Below are positions 38,400 to 51,050 of a stretch of 64,000 nt of DNA, piece after piece. Below the pieces are notes generated by a model. The model saw nothing but the letters and a program-made list of their open reading frames with translations. It had not been told where the DNA came from and ran no database searches. The DNA is from Euborellia annulipes. Taxonomy: Eukaryota; Arthropoda; Insecta; Dermaptera; Anisolabididae. Numbering within the stretch: the stretch's first letter is position 1; each line of letters begins with the position of its first letter. The stretch is from assembly GCA_023213315.1 (NCBI GenBank), contig JAKCPI010002492.1:1-64000 (forward strand), given 5' to 3'. The position numbers and the translations under genes are program-made.

Positions 38400-38885
38400 T
38401 CCCTTACTTAGTTGAGATGTGTTCTCTCTTGGCCGCCATGTTTTAATTTAATTTTATCGCGCCGGGCGATAGCAAGCAGCAGTGATGCCGATATGTCGCG
38501 TGTCGCTGGTAGATATATAGACCGTTTATTTTGAAAGTGGTGTAAGTACATTAAAAAAAAATGAGATTTCACATAATTTATGATTAAAATAATGTAAATT
38601 TTTTATGTATAACTAGCTAGTGGTAAATTTCTTAAAAAATTCCCATGTTTTGTTCATTTGAAAATTGGTCGGTAAATAGACTTTTTAATAAACAGATATG
38701 CTAACCTTTCATTTTCTTGAAACAACAGAAAATGGACTTACACCACTTTAAAAATAAACGGCCCATATCGCGCATGTGTGAACCCTTTTGTATCGCCCCC
38801 ATTTAAAATGCGGGTTGCTCCCGACTATCGCTAGCGATAATATCGCCCCAGTGTGAACGGCGCCTTAGTCCATGAAGCGCTAGGG
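38400..38885. mobile_element. MITE with GGCGATA/TATCGCC ends, hosting a second TIR element
   Basis: Right part GCTAGCGATAATATCGCCCC and AGTGTGAACGGCGCC, left part CGCGCCGGGCGATAGCAAGC. Nested inside at about 38519-38763 is an element with ends ACCGTTTATTTTGAAAGTGG and, inverted, GGCCGTTTATTTTTAAAGTG. Confidence 0.55.
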
Positions 38886-38969
38886 CCAAAGCAAAAGCTA
38901 AGAAATATTTATTTATTTAATGCACCCAATAAATATATATTTAGAATATAATCTATTGGGTTTCAAAAA

Positions 38970-39290
38970 TTATTAATATTAATCTCCGAAGAATTTTTCA
39001 GAGAATTAATTTTTTATTAGAAATATTTATTCAAATCAGAAAGAAATTTCACTTAATTTTTTAAAATATTTAATAAAAAATTTATTTTGAAGATTTTTAT
39101 AATTTCAAAAAATTTTTATTAAATTGTGACTTTAATCAAATTTGTTTAGTGTTTAATTTTATAGAAATAGTTGTTAGAATTTGGCGAAATAAATAATAAG
39201 AGCTCTCTAAATGGCGTACAGGTGCTCTAAAGGACTTTGAAAAAAGGAGAAAAGAGTGCAATATTCTTCCTTCGGTTATCATCTAATTGA
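38970..39290 (+). repeat. dispersed repeat G, copy 2
   Basis: Inverse of 29660-29985, with AATTGTGACTTTAATCAAAT, TACAGGTGCTCTAAAGGACT and AAAAGAGTGCAATATTCTTC. Confidence 0.75.
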
Positions 39291-40195
39291 GAAGGGATTC
39301 TTGTGTACTCTGGGAAAGCATCGCTGGGTGGGGGGCCTGATTTGCGTCCCTTCCACAGGGCGGGAAGTCACAGCGGCTCCCGCTCCTGGGGGCATGGCGG
39401 GGACAGCTCTATGGGAAGAATGTTTACAAGTTTCTTTTAGTTACATGACAAGTGGCTAGATGCCAATAGGCTAGTTCAAAATTTATCTGTAGATTCGTTC
39501 CATTCGCCATACAAAATAACATTTTTTCATCAGTTTAATAAGAAATACAATAATGCCGGGTTGTAAGAACGTATATAACGGTTCGTTAAACGCTTTTCGT
39601 AGTTTATACCTTCCGCTAAATAATTTTGGATTGCAAGAACGTATTTAAAGGTGATTGGTTCGTAAAAGCTGTATTTAAACTAAAGGTTGAAATTCGGAGC
39701 TTTAAACTATAAAGTATCCACTAACCTGATTAGTTTCATTGAAATAAATAAGAATTTGGTGACTATATTATCACGCGAGAGAGGTAAGATAGAAATGCAT
39801 TAATTTAATTGAGTTTTCTTTAGTTTCTGAAACGTTTTAAGCAATATTATTAATTATTATAGATATTCATCTGAGAAAAAGTGAGGTTATAGTATATTCC
39901 CAGTTTCTTTATAATTTAACATCCGACAGCCAGAGCAACCAACGTATTTATTATTTTTATTTTACGATATTTAAATATTTTTTGTTTTGTAACCTAATAT
40001 TAACAATTAAAATTTATAGAATACAAATATAATTACTATTTTTATTTCTTTTATAATTTTGGTACTATTATAAATTATACAATTTGACACTGCGCCCTTG
40101 CGGTCAACTTGGCCAACTACATAGAAAGCTGTCATTTTCGGGGGCCCAATTGTTTTGCATCTATCTATATATCTTAACAGTAGGGAATAGTTAAC
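39291..40195. other. no gene; short GC-rich patch 39320-39415
   Basis: 39320-39415 is GC-rich (GGGTGGGGGGCCTGATTTGC) and lies in a 67-codon frame with no recognisable domain. The rest is AT-rich. Confidence 0.4.
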
Positions 40196-40512
40196 GGTTC
40201 CTTTAAAGTTGCTTTAGCAACAGCCTATAATTTTAAAGCACAAAGCGATGTTTACTAATAGACTTTTAAATATTTACAGAACTGTTTTCTTGCAACCAGG
40301 CATAAGAGGCTTAAAAATCTGGATATAAATGAATTAACTTTTTTTAAACTAATAAATTTACAATTTATAATTGTCATTTTGTTTAAAAAAAGCATACTAT
40401 AGTGCTACGTGCCATCATATCCTAGATATTTCATTATCCACGATACCTTAAATTAGATTTAAAGTTGGATATAAATGAATTATAAGAGAGAGAGAGAGGG
40501 AGTTTCCCATAT

Positions 40513-40552
<40 letters not shown>

Positions 40553-41330
40553 ATTGCATTCCCCCCTGAGAAATCAAAAATTAAGCCAAAGTGTTTATTC
40601 CCCTTCGGGGCTAAAAACTTGTGCCTTATTGACATGAACAGATTGGAACAAGAAACTTGCAACTCTCTCTCTACTAATTAAGGAGATTTCAATAATGGTC
40701 ATTATGTAGAGGGAAGGGGGAGTTATAAAACTTATCAACTATTTATTCATAACAGTTACTCCTTTTGTTAAGGGAATGTACGCTCAAATTGTTTGTTTGT
40801 TTTAAATAAATACGTGTTTTGTTTCATCTTCAGAAGTGATACAAATACTGGGGGGGAATATGGTGTGATTGGCCGCACACCACACAACTTTCGGTAATTT
40901 AAAGTTGTATTCTGTATTTGTAGACATGAGGTTGAAATTTTATATTTCACGTAATACAAAGCTTTTATTAAAATGGAAAAAAAAAGTTCTTCAATAAAGT
41001 ACTGTACTTACAGCCGAATTTTTCCAAAAAATAAAACCTATCGTAATGTTTTATCTACTGGAAATAGTAGACTATATTAAAATTAAATATACAAATTAAA
41101 CACTTTCAAATGTTTTATTATTTAAAAATTAACACTTCACCAGGTCTATTCTCTAAAAATAGACGTTAAAATTTAAAATAAGCAAATGGGTGTTAAAAAG
41201 TAATGAAAAAACAATCAGAGTTAAAAAAATGCTATTCAAAATCACTTCCTTGCCTATAATTTTAACGCCCAAAGCGATGTTTACTAACAGACCTTTAGAT
41301 ATTTATAGAACTGTTTTCTTTTTCTAAATC
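40196..41330. repeat. pieces of repeat R and family A, GA microsatellite
   Basis: R pieces at 40196-40306 and 41145-41330 share AAAGCGATGTTTACTAA and GAACTGTTTTCTT. GA repeats at 40483-40500 and 40516-40549. A diverged family A end at 40855-40990 has TATGGTGTGATTGGCCGCAC. Confidence 0.6.
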
Positions 41331-41437
41331 ATAGAAACGCCTGGGAGTTAGGCAACCAGTAGCGTACACGAATGGAAGGATAAAGGAGAAGAAGACACTC
41401 CGCCTCCTTTCACTCCCACTTGTGCCCACGCTATAAC

Positions 41438-41656
41438 CATGGGCGTAACTTAGAGAATTTGACTGGGGGGGGGGGGGGGGCAAGGGACCAGCCATTCTCG
41501 CTGGAGGGAGGGGGGCATGAGACCAGCTATCCTCCGGGGGGCCTGAAAAGCCTCATATTTTCTCAATTTTTCTTCGGGCAAGTAGCTTTCTGGGGGGGGG
41601 GGGGCGAGCATTCTGGGAGGGCAGGCCCCCCTCGGCACCCCCAAGTTACGCCCATG
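41438..41656. mobile_element. hAT-type MITE (CATGGGCGTA family), 8-base target duplication
   Basis: Ends CATGGGCGTAACTT and AAGTTACGCCCATG, flanked by GCTATAAC at 41430-41437 and 41657-41664. Interior has G runs (41465-41480, 41592-41604). 219 bases, no real coding. Confidence 0.92.
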
Positions 41657-41673
41657 GCTATAACTTTTCTTAT

Positions 41674-42335
41674 TACTTTCTCTTACCTATGTATATATGT
41701 AATATATATATAGAGAGAAAGTATTGTATTCATGTCAAAAATTCGATGTCGAGATTTTGATGGATCTTCACGTTTTGAGGTCCCCTGAATCCAAAAAAGT
41801 GGTTTTCGCGACATGGTCTGTCTGTGTGTGTGTGTGGGTGTGTGGGTGTTCAATTTTAAGCATGAAGGAATTGAGCTAGGAGGCTGAAATTTTATATTTA
41901 AGTTAAACACCCCCGGGACCGGAAAATAAGCTTTTAATCAAAATCGGCCAAAGATTACTAGTACTTTGCTGATGTACTTTTTCAGTTTTTTTCGATTTTC
42001 TCAAAATTTGCTCCAACGATTTTGATTAAAATTCAAAAATCAATTATTTTTTAGATTCTCTTTAAAATGTATATTCTCATTTTGTGATTGAAATCTTCTG
42101 AAGACCACTTTACTTGTATTTCATAGGGAAGATAAAGAAATGGTTGCCATGGTAACAAAATATAAATATTTTCCCATACTTATAAATTTTACATCTGAAT
42201 TCATATGTTTCGTACTGTCGGGAACTAAATATATGTCGACACAAAAAATCTGGTGTGAAGCACAGAACACAACTTTCGATTACCGAAGGTAAGAGAAAGT
42301 TGTGTGATGTGCGCCAGTCACACCAGATTTTTTTT
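41674..42335 (+). repeat. family A full-length copy
   Basis: Starts TACTTTCTCTTACCTATG right after the hAT MITE's duplication and ends in the complete hairpin AATCTGGTGTGAAGCACAG to GCCAGTCACACCAGATTTTT. Best copy for defining the family. Confidence 0.9.
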
Positions 42336-42695
42336 TTTTATTAGGTCAGAAGTAGTAGGCGGGGCTTTTCTTTCCATATTCATCATAGTCCATTCAAAGG
42401 AGGAGTCTCTCCTTTCTTCATATCTTTCATATCTCATCCCAACAACACTAGGTTGGTTGCCTAACTATTAGACGTTTTCTTGATTAAAAAAAAAAGATAT
42501 TTCGAATTTTCTCAAATAAATGATTCAAAATTTCCTTGACGAAAAAAATTACCATTGACACAAAGAGGTAATTTAAAAAATTACTAAAATGGATTCAGGG
42601 GACCTCAAAACGCATTTTGGTACCTTTAGTTCAATTTCAATTGGTTTTACGATTACATTAACTTTACCTGCCCAACCTATGGTTGGTGGGCAAAG
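42336..42695. other. no gene; one stray family A phrase
   Basis: TGGATTCAGGGGACCTCAAAACG at about 42591, split TGGATTCAGGGGACCTC plus AAAACG, echoes family A inverted. Otherwise nothing recognised. Confidence 0.4.
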
Positions 42696-43322
42696 TTAAA
42701 AAAAATCTGGTGGGACTGTGGCACAGCAGATCTTTTGTGTCGACATATATTTAGTTCCTGACAGTATGGTACATTTGAATTCAGATGTAAAATTTATAAG
42801 TATGGGAAAATATTTATATTTTGTTACCATGGCAACCATTTCTCCTATCTTTCCTTTGAAGTACAAGAGTAAAGTGGTCTTCAGAAGATTTCAATTGCAA
42901 AATGAGAATATACATTTTAAAGAGCATCTAAAAAATCATTGATTTTTGAATTTTAATAAAAATCGTTGGAGAGAATTTTGAGAAAATGAAAAAAACTGAA
43001 AAATTACATCACATCAGTAAAGTACTAGTACTCTTTAATCGATTTTGATTAAAAGCCTCGTGTCACGTCCCATGGGGGTACCTAACTTAATTATAAAATT
43101 TCAACCTCCTAGCTCTTTTCGTTCTTGAGATATTTTGTTCAAAGGCAGACACATAGACAAACACACACACTCACAGACAGACCATGTCGCGAAAACCACT
43201 TTTTTTGGATTCAGGGGACCTCAAAAGGTGTATATCCATCAAAATCTTGACATCGAATTTTTTGTCATGAATCCAATAATTTCTCTCTATATATTACATA
43301 TATACATAGGTAGGAGAAATTA
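42696..43322 (-). repeat. family A copy with collapsed hairpin
   Basis: Inverted order: AAAAATCTGGTGGGACTGTG, CAGCAGATCTTTTGTGTCGA (hairpin tip deleted), AAATATTTATATTTTGTTAC, ACATCAGTAAAGTACTAGTA, CAGACCATGTCGCGAAAACC, to CATATATACATAGGTAGGAG. Confidence 0.88.
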
Positions 43323-44589
43323 AAAAGTATAGGGGACATACCATGTCAATGTCCAAAAAGAGAGAGAGATAAGGAACATATATTAAGTAGTCATGTCACA
43401 TTAACAACGTCAAATCAAATCATCTATCTTATTAAGACAAATGAATAGAATATCAATTGAACTATATTGATGTGTAGATTAGATCTCCCCCTCCACCACC
43501 CCCTCCCTCTGATTTGCAACAAGAGAGATAGCAATTTTGGAATAAACAAGCTTTCTAATTATTTATGAATGAATCTAATCTAATCCAATCTAATAGCTAG
43601 AGAGAAAAAAATAATATTTCACTTTGAATAGGTATGCATTCACTGGCAAAAAAATAAGGCAATGTCGAAAAAAATACAAGAATTTAACTGTTTTTATAAA
43701 AAACTATATTGGCCTCAAGTTCTAACATTTTTATTGCTAATTTTACAACTGTTTTTAAAGAAATTGAATGTGTATTTTAAGTCACAAACGAATTTTTATA
43801 TCTCTCGGGTGTGAAAAGTGGCTGTGAAATATGCCAGGCTACATCAAGGATACTCCCCCAAATTTACGACGTTTCGGTCATCATCAAGTATTCGGGAGTT
43901 GTCAAGTGTGAATGGACTTTTATTTAAATATATGATTAGACTAACTAGATGTGAAAACACTCGAAAGTCTTATCCAAGGATAGCTAGTTAATTAGAATTC
44001 AAGCAACCAACCGTTTATCTGAGAGGTTATTATTTAAAAAAATTCAAATTCCGCAAAGGATGATTCCCTATGTTTATCGTTCTCTTAAATTCTGATTGGA
44101 AGCTTAAATTTTTGATGATCACTAAACCTTTTCCTCTTATAATAGTGTAGGAAAATATAAAAATAAGAAGTTTGAATGATATTCCTTTTGTCTTTATCGT
44201 AAAACGAAGATGAACAAAAAAAAAAAAACCGAATGTTAAATAAAATCCCATGTTCGATGATATCATTTGCAATATACATACTATTTATGTATTTTCAAAG
44301 TATATTTTTATGTCAAAAGACAATTCAAAAAAAAGGGAGACATTTCATCCCTTTTCAAATGATTTATCGTTCTTTTTTTTTTTTTTTTTTTGCTTTCCAA
44401 TGGGGAACGGATAGAAAAAAAAAAAAAAAAAAAAACACCCCTCGCTTTACGCTCTTCTATAGACGATCATTATCATGAGTATTTGCCAATTTTTTTGTTT
44501 GAAGGGGTTTTATAAGAAATCGATAGATATGAAAAAAATAATATAATATTTATCAATCCCAATCATTTATACGAGAGTTTAAAAGTCAA
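43323..44589. other. no gene; one decayed ribozyme-like motif
   Basis: At 43868-43915 the minus strand reads ACTTGATGATGACCGAAACG then TCG, with CTCCC and GGGGGAG as a possible outer stem: a decayed motif without a full stem II. The rest is AT-rich with long A and T runs. Confidence 0.4.
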
Positions 44590-45780
44590 AATTTGTTTAA
44601 TTACGGGAGCTCATTTCTCACATGCTAAAACCGAATAATTTATAAAAAAAAAAAAAAAAAAAAACTTTACCGATGAGTTAAAACAAGTCACAAGGCGAAA
44701 TAATTTTTTTTTTTTTTTTTAGATAACATATTTTTTATTATATATTTTGAAAGTTGCCTTTTTCCTGATTAAAATGATATACAACACTTGTATTTAAATT
44801 CAACAAATTTATTTTTTTTTTTAATTGATTTTGTATTCAGATTGTTTGAATTTTGAAAAGATCAAAACACAAATTAAAAATTTACAATTTAATTTTAATA
44901 ATTATTAATTAACAATAAATTTAATAATCAAAATTGATAATTATATATTTATTGTTATTTTATTAAAATTAAATTTTAATTATTAAACTTCACATTTATT
45001 GTTAATTAATAATTATTAAAATTAAATTTTAATTTTTTTGTATTATCTTTTCAAAATTCAATCAATCTGAATAAAAAATCAATTTTTGTTTTTAAATAAA
45101 TTTGTTGAATTTAAATACAAGTGTGGTATACCATTTTAATCAAAATTAGTTTAATTACTGTAGCTCATTTCACACATGTTTGTTCCAACATTTACACTTT
45201 TCACAATGTCATGAAAGCATAAGCATAAAATTGACAGTTTAATGTCACAAGCAACCTCTTCATCTACATATATGGAATAACGCTTGACATATCGTATGAT
45301 CTAAAACTTAATAATTTATAAAAAATATATGCTCTAAAAAAAAACAGCAAGATTAACAAACTACCGATTAGTCACAAGGAAAAATAATTTTTTTTTCTTT
45401 TGATAACATATATTTTTTATTATTTATATTGAAAATGCACTTTTTCCTGATTAAAATGATATACAACACTTGTATTGAAATACAACAAATTTATTTTTTT
45501 TTTTTAAATTTGATTTTGTATTTAGATTGTTTTAAATTTTGAAAAGATAAAAACAAAAAAATTAAAATTTAATTTTAATAATTATTAAAAAATGTGGAAT
45601 TTAATAATAATCAAAATTAATTAATAATAAAAATTGAAATAATCTTATTGTTATTTTAATACAAAATTAAATTTTAATTGTATTTTTGTTTTGATCTTTT
45701 CAAAATTTTCAAAACAAAAAAATTATTTTTATTTATTTACTATATAAATTAAGATACAAGTGTTGTATATCATTTTACTC
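44590..45780. repeat. tandem duplication of an AT-rich palindrome unit
   Basis: Two consecutive units share GTTTAATTACNGNAGCTCAT, CCGATNAGT, GTCACAAGG, CTTTTTCCTGATTAAAATGA and TATACAACACTTGTATT. Each contains a palindrome (about 44775-45147 and 45458-45775) with ends AAAATGATATACAACACTTG and its inverse. The centres are nearly pure A/T. Unit length about 560-650 bases. Confidence 0.75.
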
Positions 45781-46512
45781 GGGAGGCAGTGCACTTTCAA
45801 ATTATATAATAAAAATAATAAGTTAGGTATAAAAAAAAATTTTTTAACCCTTCTAAAAAGGCACAAAAGAACAAGTGTCAAGTTTTCATAAGCTGTCAAA
45901 AATATTTATGCACAGTATTCAATTCAAGTTTAACGTTTAATAACAAAATGTAATTAATTATTTATTATAAGAGACGCGCGGGAGACACATAAAAAATACA
46001 AAATTAAAAACTCTATTGTTTTTAAAGACAGGTTTATTTATTTATTTACGAACTTTAAAATGTAATTTAATACTATTTTTTTTTTTTTTTTTCAAGTGCG
46101 TATATTCATAAAAGGGAGAGATTTTAATTAAACATAAACACTCTTTGATTAAAGAATTTATTAATAAATTAATAATCTAAACGTTTTATAATCATTTTTT
46201 TGTGGTTTTAATGGGCAACGGTATATAATAGAAAATTTAACACCTTAGAGGCAGAAATAATATTTTTTTAGCGATATTTTAATAAAAAAAACTAAGAACA
46301 CTGTATTGAAGAATGTTTGAATTTTGAAAAGATCCAAACAAATTTAATTTTAATAATTTCACCGGTCAACACAATTTTTGGTCCTGGCTTCCGCATATGA
46401 AATTTACGTTTCTCCTACTAAAGGGAAAAATAATTTTTTTGCTTTTTTTTTTTTAGAAACCAGAGCAATTTTTCGAATTTTTAAAAAAAATCACTGATTT
46501 TTATAATATATA
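45781..46512. other. AT-rich stretch, no gene
   Basis: 46340-46355 echoes the palindrome phrase GAATTTTGAAAAGATC. Nothing else recognised. Confidence 0.45.
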
Positions 46513-46515
46513 TAC

Positions 46516-47131
46516 AGGGTGTAACAGGATAAAGTCGACAAACTCCGGGAGGTGATTCTAGACCTCGAAAGCAACAAAAAAGTTCATCTTCACTATGGTC
46601 CAATTCTCAACCATTTGGGCTTTATCTCAATTTTTGTGTTTTTTCCGAAAGAGACGAGTTTTTTTCAAAAATACGCTCATATTTCCTAAATTATTCTCCG
46701 TACAGCAAATCTGAAAACACCGTTGGAAAGCTCATTAAATTTCCACAAAGAATACAGTGCGAGAAAAGATTTTAAATTTATTTTTGATACGGTTAAATTG
46801 GTCGACATTTAAAAAAAATTTAAAATCGCTAAATTTTGAAAAGTTTTATTTTTCTTTTACAATAATATTTTTTAAGGCTGAGTTAGGTTGATTTCACAAA
46901 AATTTCTCCTTTTAGTAAGCTTTCTAATGGTATACTCATTTCTGCGATTATCATTCAATTTCGTGGAGAAATTCCACTTATAATGTTAAAAAACGTGAAT
47001 ATTTGCAGCAAAATGGAGGCCATTTTAAACATTTTCATTAACTAACTCCTACTAAGTTTATTAAGATGTGAATTTTATAGTTGGATAATCGTTAAAAGAT
47101 GGCATCTAAATTTATTAGGCCCTCCCTGTAG
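46516..47131. mobile_element. TIR element with CAGGG ends, TA flanks
   Basis: Starts CAGGGTGTAACAGGATAAAG and ends GGCCCTCCCTG, flanked by TA on both sides (46514-46515, 47130-47131 region). The inverted repeat is short. GACAAACTCCGGGAGGTGAT and GACCTCGAAAGCAAC lie near the left end. No transposase. Confidence 0.5.
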
Positions 47132-47958
47132 ACGTTTCGGTGTTATTTTATTAAAATAAAATGTTAATTCTTTTATTTTTGAATTATCTTTACAAAAAAG
47201 AATACAAAATTCCAACAGAAAGCTTGTAAAACAGTGACAGACAGACAGACGGAAATTCCTATTTCATTAAATATTTTAATTTGTACTGTAAAAGTTACAA
47301 AATAATAACATTGGCTGACTTATTTTTATAGCCACATAGAGAAGGGGGCGAGGTGGGGGAGTGGGTATAAACAATTCCCGGGTCTCCAGTTCTGTGAAGG
47401 GGCCCGCGGGCTTTGAGCTACAATCATATCAATTTCTAATAATAATATAAATGCCGACGAGCCTGGTAAGAAGAAAAGACAATAGCCTCCAAGATAATTA
47501 ATTATCACCAAGCAATGCAAAGTAGCGCTAGATGGGTGGCCTAGAAAGAGAAGGCTGTTGAACTCATGCCGAAAATCATCGATAAAAAGTATTTTTCTGT
47601 TATATACATAATCTTAAAAGTGCCAGGAACCGAAAAAGACCACAAATGAAAATTTTTTTTTCTGCGTTTGAATGAAAAAAGAAAATTTTCCAAAATAAAT
47701 TATAAATTGAAACATATCGTTAGATTTAAACTTGTTACCGTGAACACTAGTTGAAACATTATAAATATGTATATATATTGTATATTGCAGAAATTTGATA
47801 GATTCTATCTAATTCAAAAAAAAATTCTCTAGGTTATATGTTTCAAGGGTTTATTAGATTTAAAATCAAATTAACATTTTAACGTTTTATTGAAATTAAA
47901 ATTAAATTTTACACTTTATGTACATTTCGGCATTGCTGACATCATCAGAAATGATTGG
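47132..47958. other. no gene; Q tail and a decayed ribozyme-like motif
   Basis: 47190-47265 matches the Q end (AAAATTCCAACAGAAAGC, ACAGACAGACAGACGG). At 47919-47960 the minus strand has CTGATGA, a weak hairpin and GAAATGTA, a decayed motif next to the hAT MITE. Confidence 0.4.
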
Positions 47959-47966
47959 CATTAGAG

Positions 47967-48390
47967 CAGTGGTTTCCAAACTTTGTGTTATCACGCCTCC
48001 CTTAAAAATATTTAATCGTATGAAGCCCCCCCCCCCCATTTTATAGTTTTATACAAACACAAAAATTTTCATTTATAAAAAATTTATTAATAAGAGTACA
48101 AACTAAGGCAAACAAAAAAAAAAAAAGAAATATATCACTTATATATAAGAAATATATAGCTATAAATATAAATGTTTCTATCATTCAAAAACCTGTGAAA
48201 CGTCACCTATATTAAAAATTCCAATTATAAATATGTTTCTCGTAAAACCTTCATACTTTGCCTAACTTAATTAAAAAAGACAGTATTTTTTTTTAGTTAT
48301 AAAAGTTTAGCAATCATTGGGAAAATTTCTCACTGTGGCTAATATTCGCACCTCCCTAGGGAGGCGCGCTTCACAATTTGGAAAACGCTG
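47967..48390. mobile_element. hAT-type MITE, complete, 8-base target duplication
   Basis: Ends CAGTGGTTTCCAAACTTTG and, inverted, CAGCGTTTTCCAAATTGTG. The duplication CATTAGAG is perfect at 47959-47966 and 48391-48398. Inner parts CGCCTCCCTTAA and its inverse-like CCTCCCTAGGGAGGCG near the right end. 424 bases, AT-rich middle, no coding. hAT transposases make 8-base duplications. Confidence 0.95.
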
Positions 48391-48398
48391 CATTAGAG

Positions 48399-49149
48399 AG
48401 TGCGTTCTTACATAGTCTTAATACTAATTCAGCAATATACAATATATATACATATGAAACATATCACCTTGTGTTTTTAGTTTTAATTTACCTAATTGAA
48501 AATCATGTATGAATAAGGGTTATTAGTTTAAATTTAACCTTGAAGGCTTAATCAAGATTAATAGGGTGGTTTAGTAACCTCTCTATTATAAAAAAAAAAA
48601 AACTTTTATTCGAAACTATTTTTTTTCCTACAGATATACGCCAATCTCAGCGATAACAAATAGATATGATTGATTAGATAATAAAACAGAAACAGATTTT
48701 AGTAAAATGATGAATTATACTCAAAAGTTTGTGTAGTTCTAAAGAGAAATTTCCAAGGAGGTAATATTTCTTAAATGAGAAATGTAACATTTGTCACCTT
48801 TAAAGAGAGAAAACTATCGGAGAACTTGAAAGGAAAAAGAGAAGGGGGGGGGGGGGGGGGGGGGCAAAAGACGACCTAGAGAGAGAGAGAGTGAAGAAAT
48901 AAAAAAGAGAAATGAGAGAAACTCATGTTTCTTTAAAGAACAAACAATCTTCTACTCTATCTTTCCGATTAACTACTACTACTACCTACCTACCTACCTA
49001 AATAGGAGATTCTCTCTACATGTTTTCTTTTTATTGTTGAGTTTCTATTGAAATTTTTAATTACACTTCTAAAGTGGAAATTTTATGTCAAGATGACGTT
49101 TTGAAGATTTTACTTTAACAATAGAGGAGATGGGGGATTCAAAAGTTAC
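48399..49149. other. no gene; G run and simple repeats
   Basis: A run of 21 G at 48844-48864, GA repeat 48878-48890, CTACC repeats near 48980-49000. Confidence 0.5.
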
Positions 49150-49480
49150 GTAAGTAAATTCTTGATCCAATGAAGGAATTGAGCTACGAAGTTGAAATTT
49201 TATATTTTTTTTTTTTTTTTGAATTAGGCACCCTCCTGGAGCGTGAAAATAAGCTTTTAAACAAAATTGAGCAAAGAGTACTAATACTTTTCTGATGTAC
49301 TTTTTCAGTTTTTTTTTTTTTTTTTTTTTATTTTATCAAAATTTACTGCAACGATTTTGTTTAAAATTGAAAAATCAATTACACTAGTACACTAGTCGAC
49401 AAAAATGAACTTTTTTTTTTCGTAAGAATAAAGATATGAAATTTTAGAAGTATTGAATAGTTTTCATGCTGAATTCAAAT

Positions 49481-49712
49481 GAATCGTTTATTTCAGAAAC
49501 CACCTAAGCGACAAAATTTCAAATCATGTGTTTTTGGTGCTACTGTACAATTTAAAGGTAAATACATCTTTTAGATTATCCCAATAGCATGTTTTTGATT
49601 TGGTAAAAAAATATTTGAAGGAGACTAGACCTATACTTAAGCTGCAAAACAGTTTTTTTTTAGTTTTCCGAAAGTTGAAAAAAGCGCACTTAGGTGCTTT
49701 CTGAAATAAACG
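49481..49712. mobile_element. small TIR element inside B
   Basis: GAATCGTTTATTTCAGAAAC on the left mirrors TTTCTGAAATAAACGATTC on the right; CACCTAAGCG mirrors CGCACTTAGGTG. ATTCAAAT lies on both sides (49473-49480, 49713-49720) and occurs once in B copy 1, so it is a likely 8-base duplication. Confidence 0.7.
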
Positions 49713-49960
49713 ATTCAAATATCATTTCAGTTTTGCCCCATCAGGCACAGTTTTAGAGATATAGAGAAAAATAGATATTAATAGAAAATGTGCTCTAAAA
49801 CGGCTTTTATTTAGAATGTTCAAATTATTTTTAACGCGCGACCCCGTAGAAATATGAAGATATGGAATGGAAAAGAGCAAGTACAGGTGCAGCAAATAAA
49901 GAGAGCATTATCTTATAGACTCTCACGAAACATTGACACTCGCCTGATTTTATAATATTA

Positions 49961-50735
49961 GAGGTTTTCTCTCTGCACCAAATGACATCTCATTTAGTCT
50001 GATCTGATTAGCCGTTCGGAATCTACAGGGGTTTAAAATTTCGAAAAACGAAATCACGCCGAGTGCTCTCATGCGGTAAAATGACGTCATATCAAAAAAA
50101 TGAAAAAATTACCTCTGGGCATTGGACCACTCTTTCTAAAACTATATTTAGATTTAATGTAGCTTTTACGGTCAAGTAGCTAGGCGTTACATAAATAGGG
50201 CTATTTTTCGATATTTTTTTGCCTAAAAAATGAGGTTTTTCGAGAAAAAACTAATTTTTGGAGTTAATTACTCGGAATTTTTTTATTTATTCTATTAGAG
50301 GTTATCTTTCTGCACCAAATGACATCTCAGTTAGTCTGATCTGATTAGCCGTTCGGAATCTACAGGGGTTGAAAATTTCGAAAAACGAAATCCCGCCGAG
50401 TGCTCTCATGCGGTAAAATGACGTCATATCAAAAAAATGAAAAAATTACCTCTGGGCATTGGACCACTATTTCTAAAACTATATTTAGATTTAATATAGC
50501 ATTTATGGTCAAGTAGCTAGGCGTTACATAAATAGGGCTATTTTTCGAGATTTTTTTGCCTAAAAATGAGGTTTTTCGAGAAAAAAACTAATTATCGAGT
50601 TAATTACTCGGGATTCTTTTATTTATTCTATTAGAGGTTTTCTTTCTGCACCCAATGACATCCTATTTAGTCTGATCTGATTAGCCGTTCGGAATCTACA
50701 GGGGTTTAAACTTTCAAATTAGAATTTACCGCAGC
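49961..50735 (+). repeat. 336-bp tandem repeat, two full units and part of a third
   Basis: Units start at GAGGTTNTCTNTCTGCACC: 49961, 50298 and 50634 (spacing 337 and 336). Each has AGTCTGATCTGATTAGCCGT, CTCTCATGCGGTAAAATGAC, CTGGGCATTGGACCACT and GAGGTTTTTCGAGAAAAAAC. The third diverges after about 50735. A single inverted unit lies at 16690-17010. Confidence 0.9.
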
Positions 50736-50999
50736 ACGGTAAAATAAAATGGTAGGAAAAAATAAATGGTGAAATCTTTAGCTGAAAACTCATTCTTTCT
50801 AACCGTATATTTCCCATAATTATATCTCTTAAGACAGAAGAGTTATTAAAGCCGATAAACTTTTTCGTGCATGCCCCTCTAACCTGCCTCTATAGACACA
50901 TGATTTGTAAGACGTTGTCACGTCAAAAAAAAATATACATGTGCACAAATTCGTGCCGCAACAAAAATGACAACTTTGTGCCTAATTAGTTTATAAGCC

Positions 51000-51050
51000 A
51001 ACGAGGACTGAGGATGGACGAATAAAATTTTGTCCGAAACGTCTCCCTTT
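51000..51050 (+). ncRNA. hammerhead-like ribozyme motif 9
   Basis: GAGGA, CTGAGGA (51008-51014), T, stem II GGAC/GTCC with a long loop, GAAA, C-G, TC (cut predicted after C51043), TCCCT. Stem I is short, four of five pairs. Confidence 0.6.

Noticed and set aside
41295..41713. Pro/Gly-rich frames on both strands
   Set aside because: They cover the G/C runs of a hAT MITE with defined borders.
47132..47160. GACGTTTCGGTG as another ribozyme-like motif
   Set aside because: No CTGARGA box or flanking stem nearby; only the short phrase matches.
48844..48864. G run as a telomere or G-quadruplex regulatory element
   Set aside because: A plain homopolymer in repeat-rich DNA with no spaced G-tracts or context; the length may also be a sequencing artefact.
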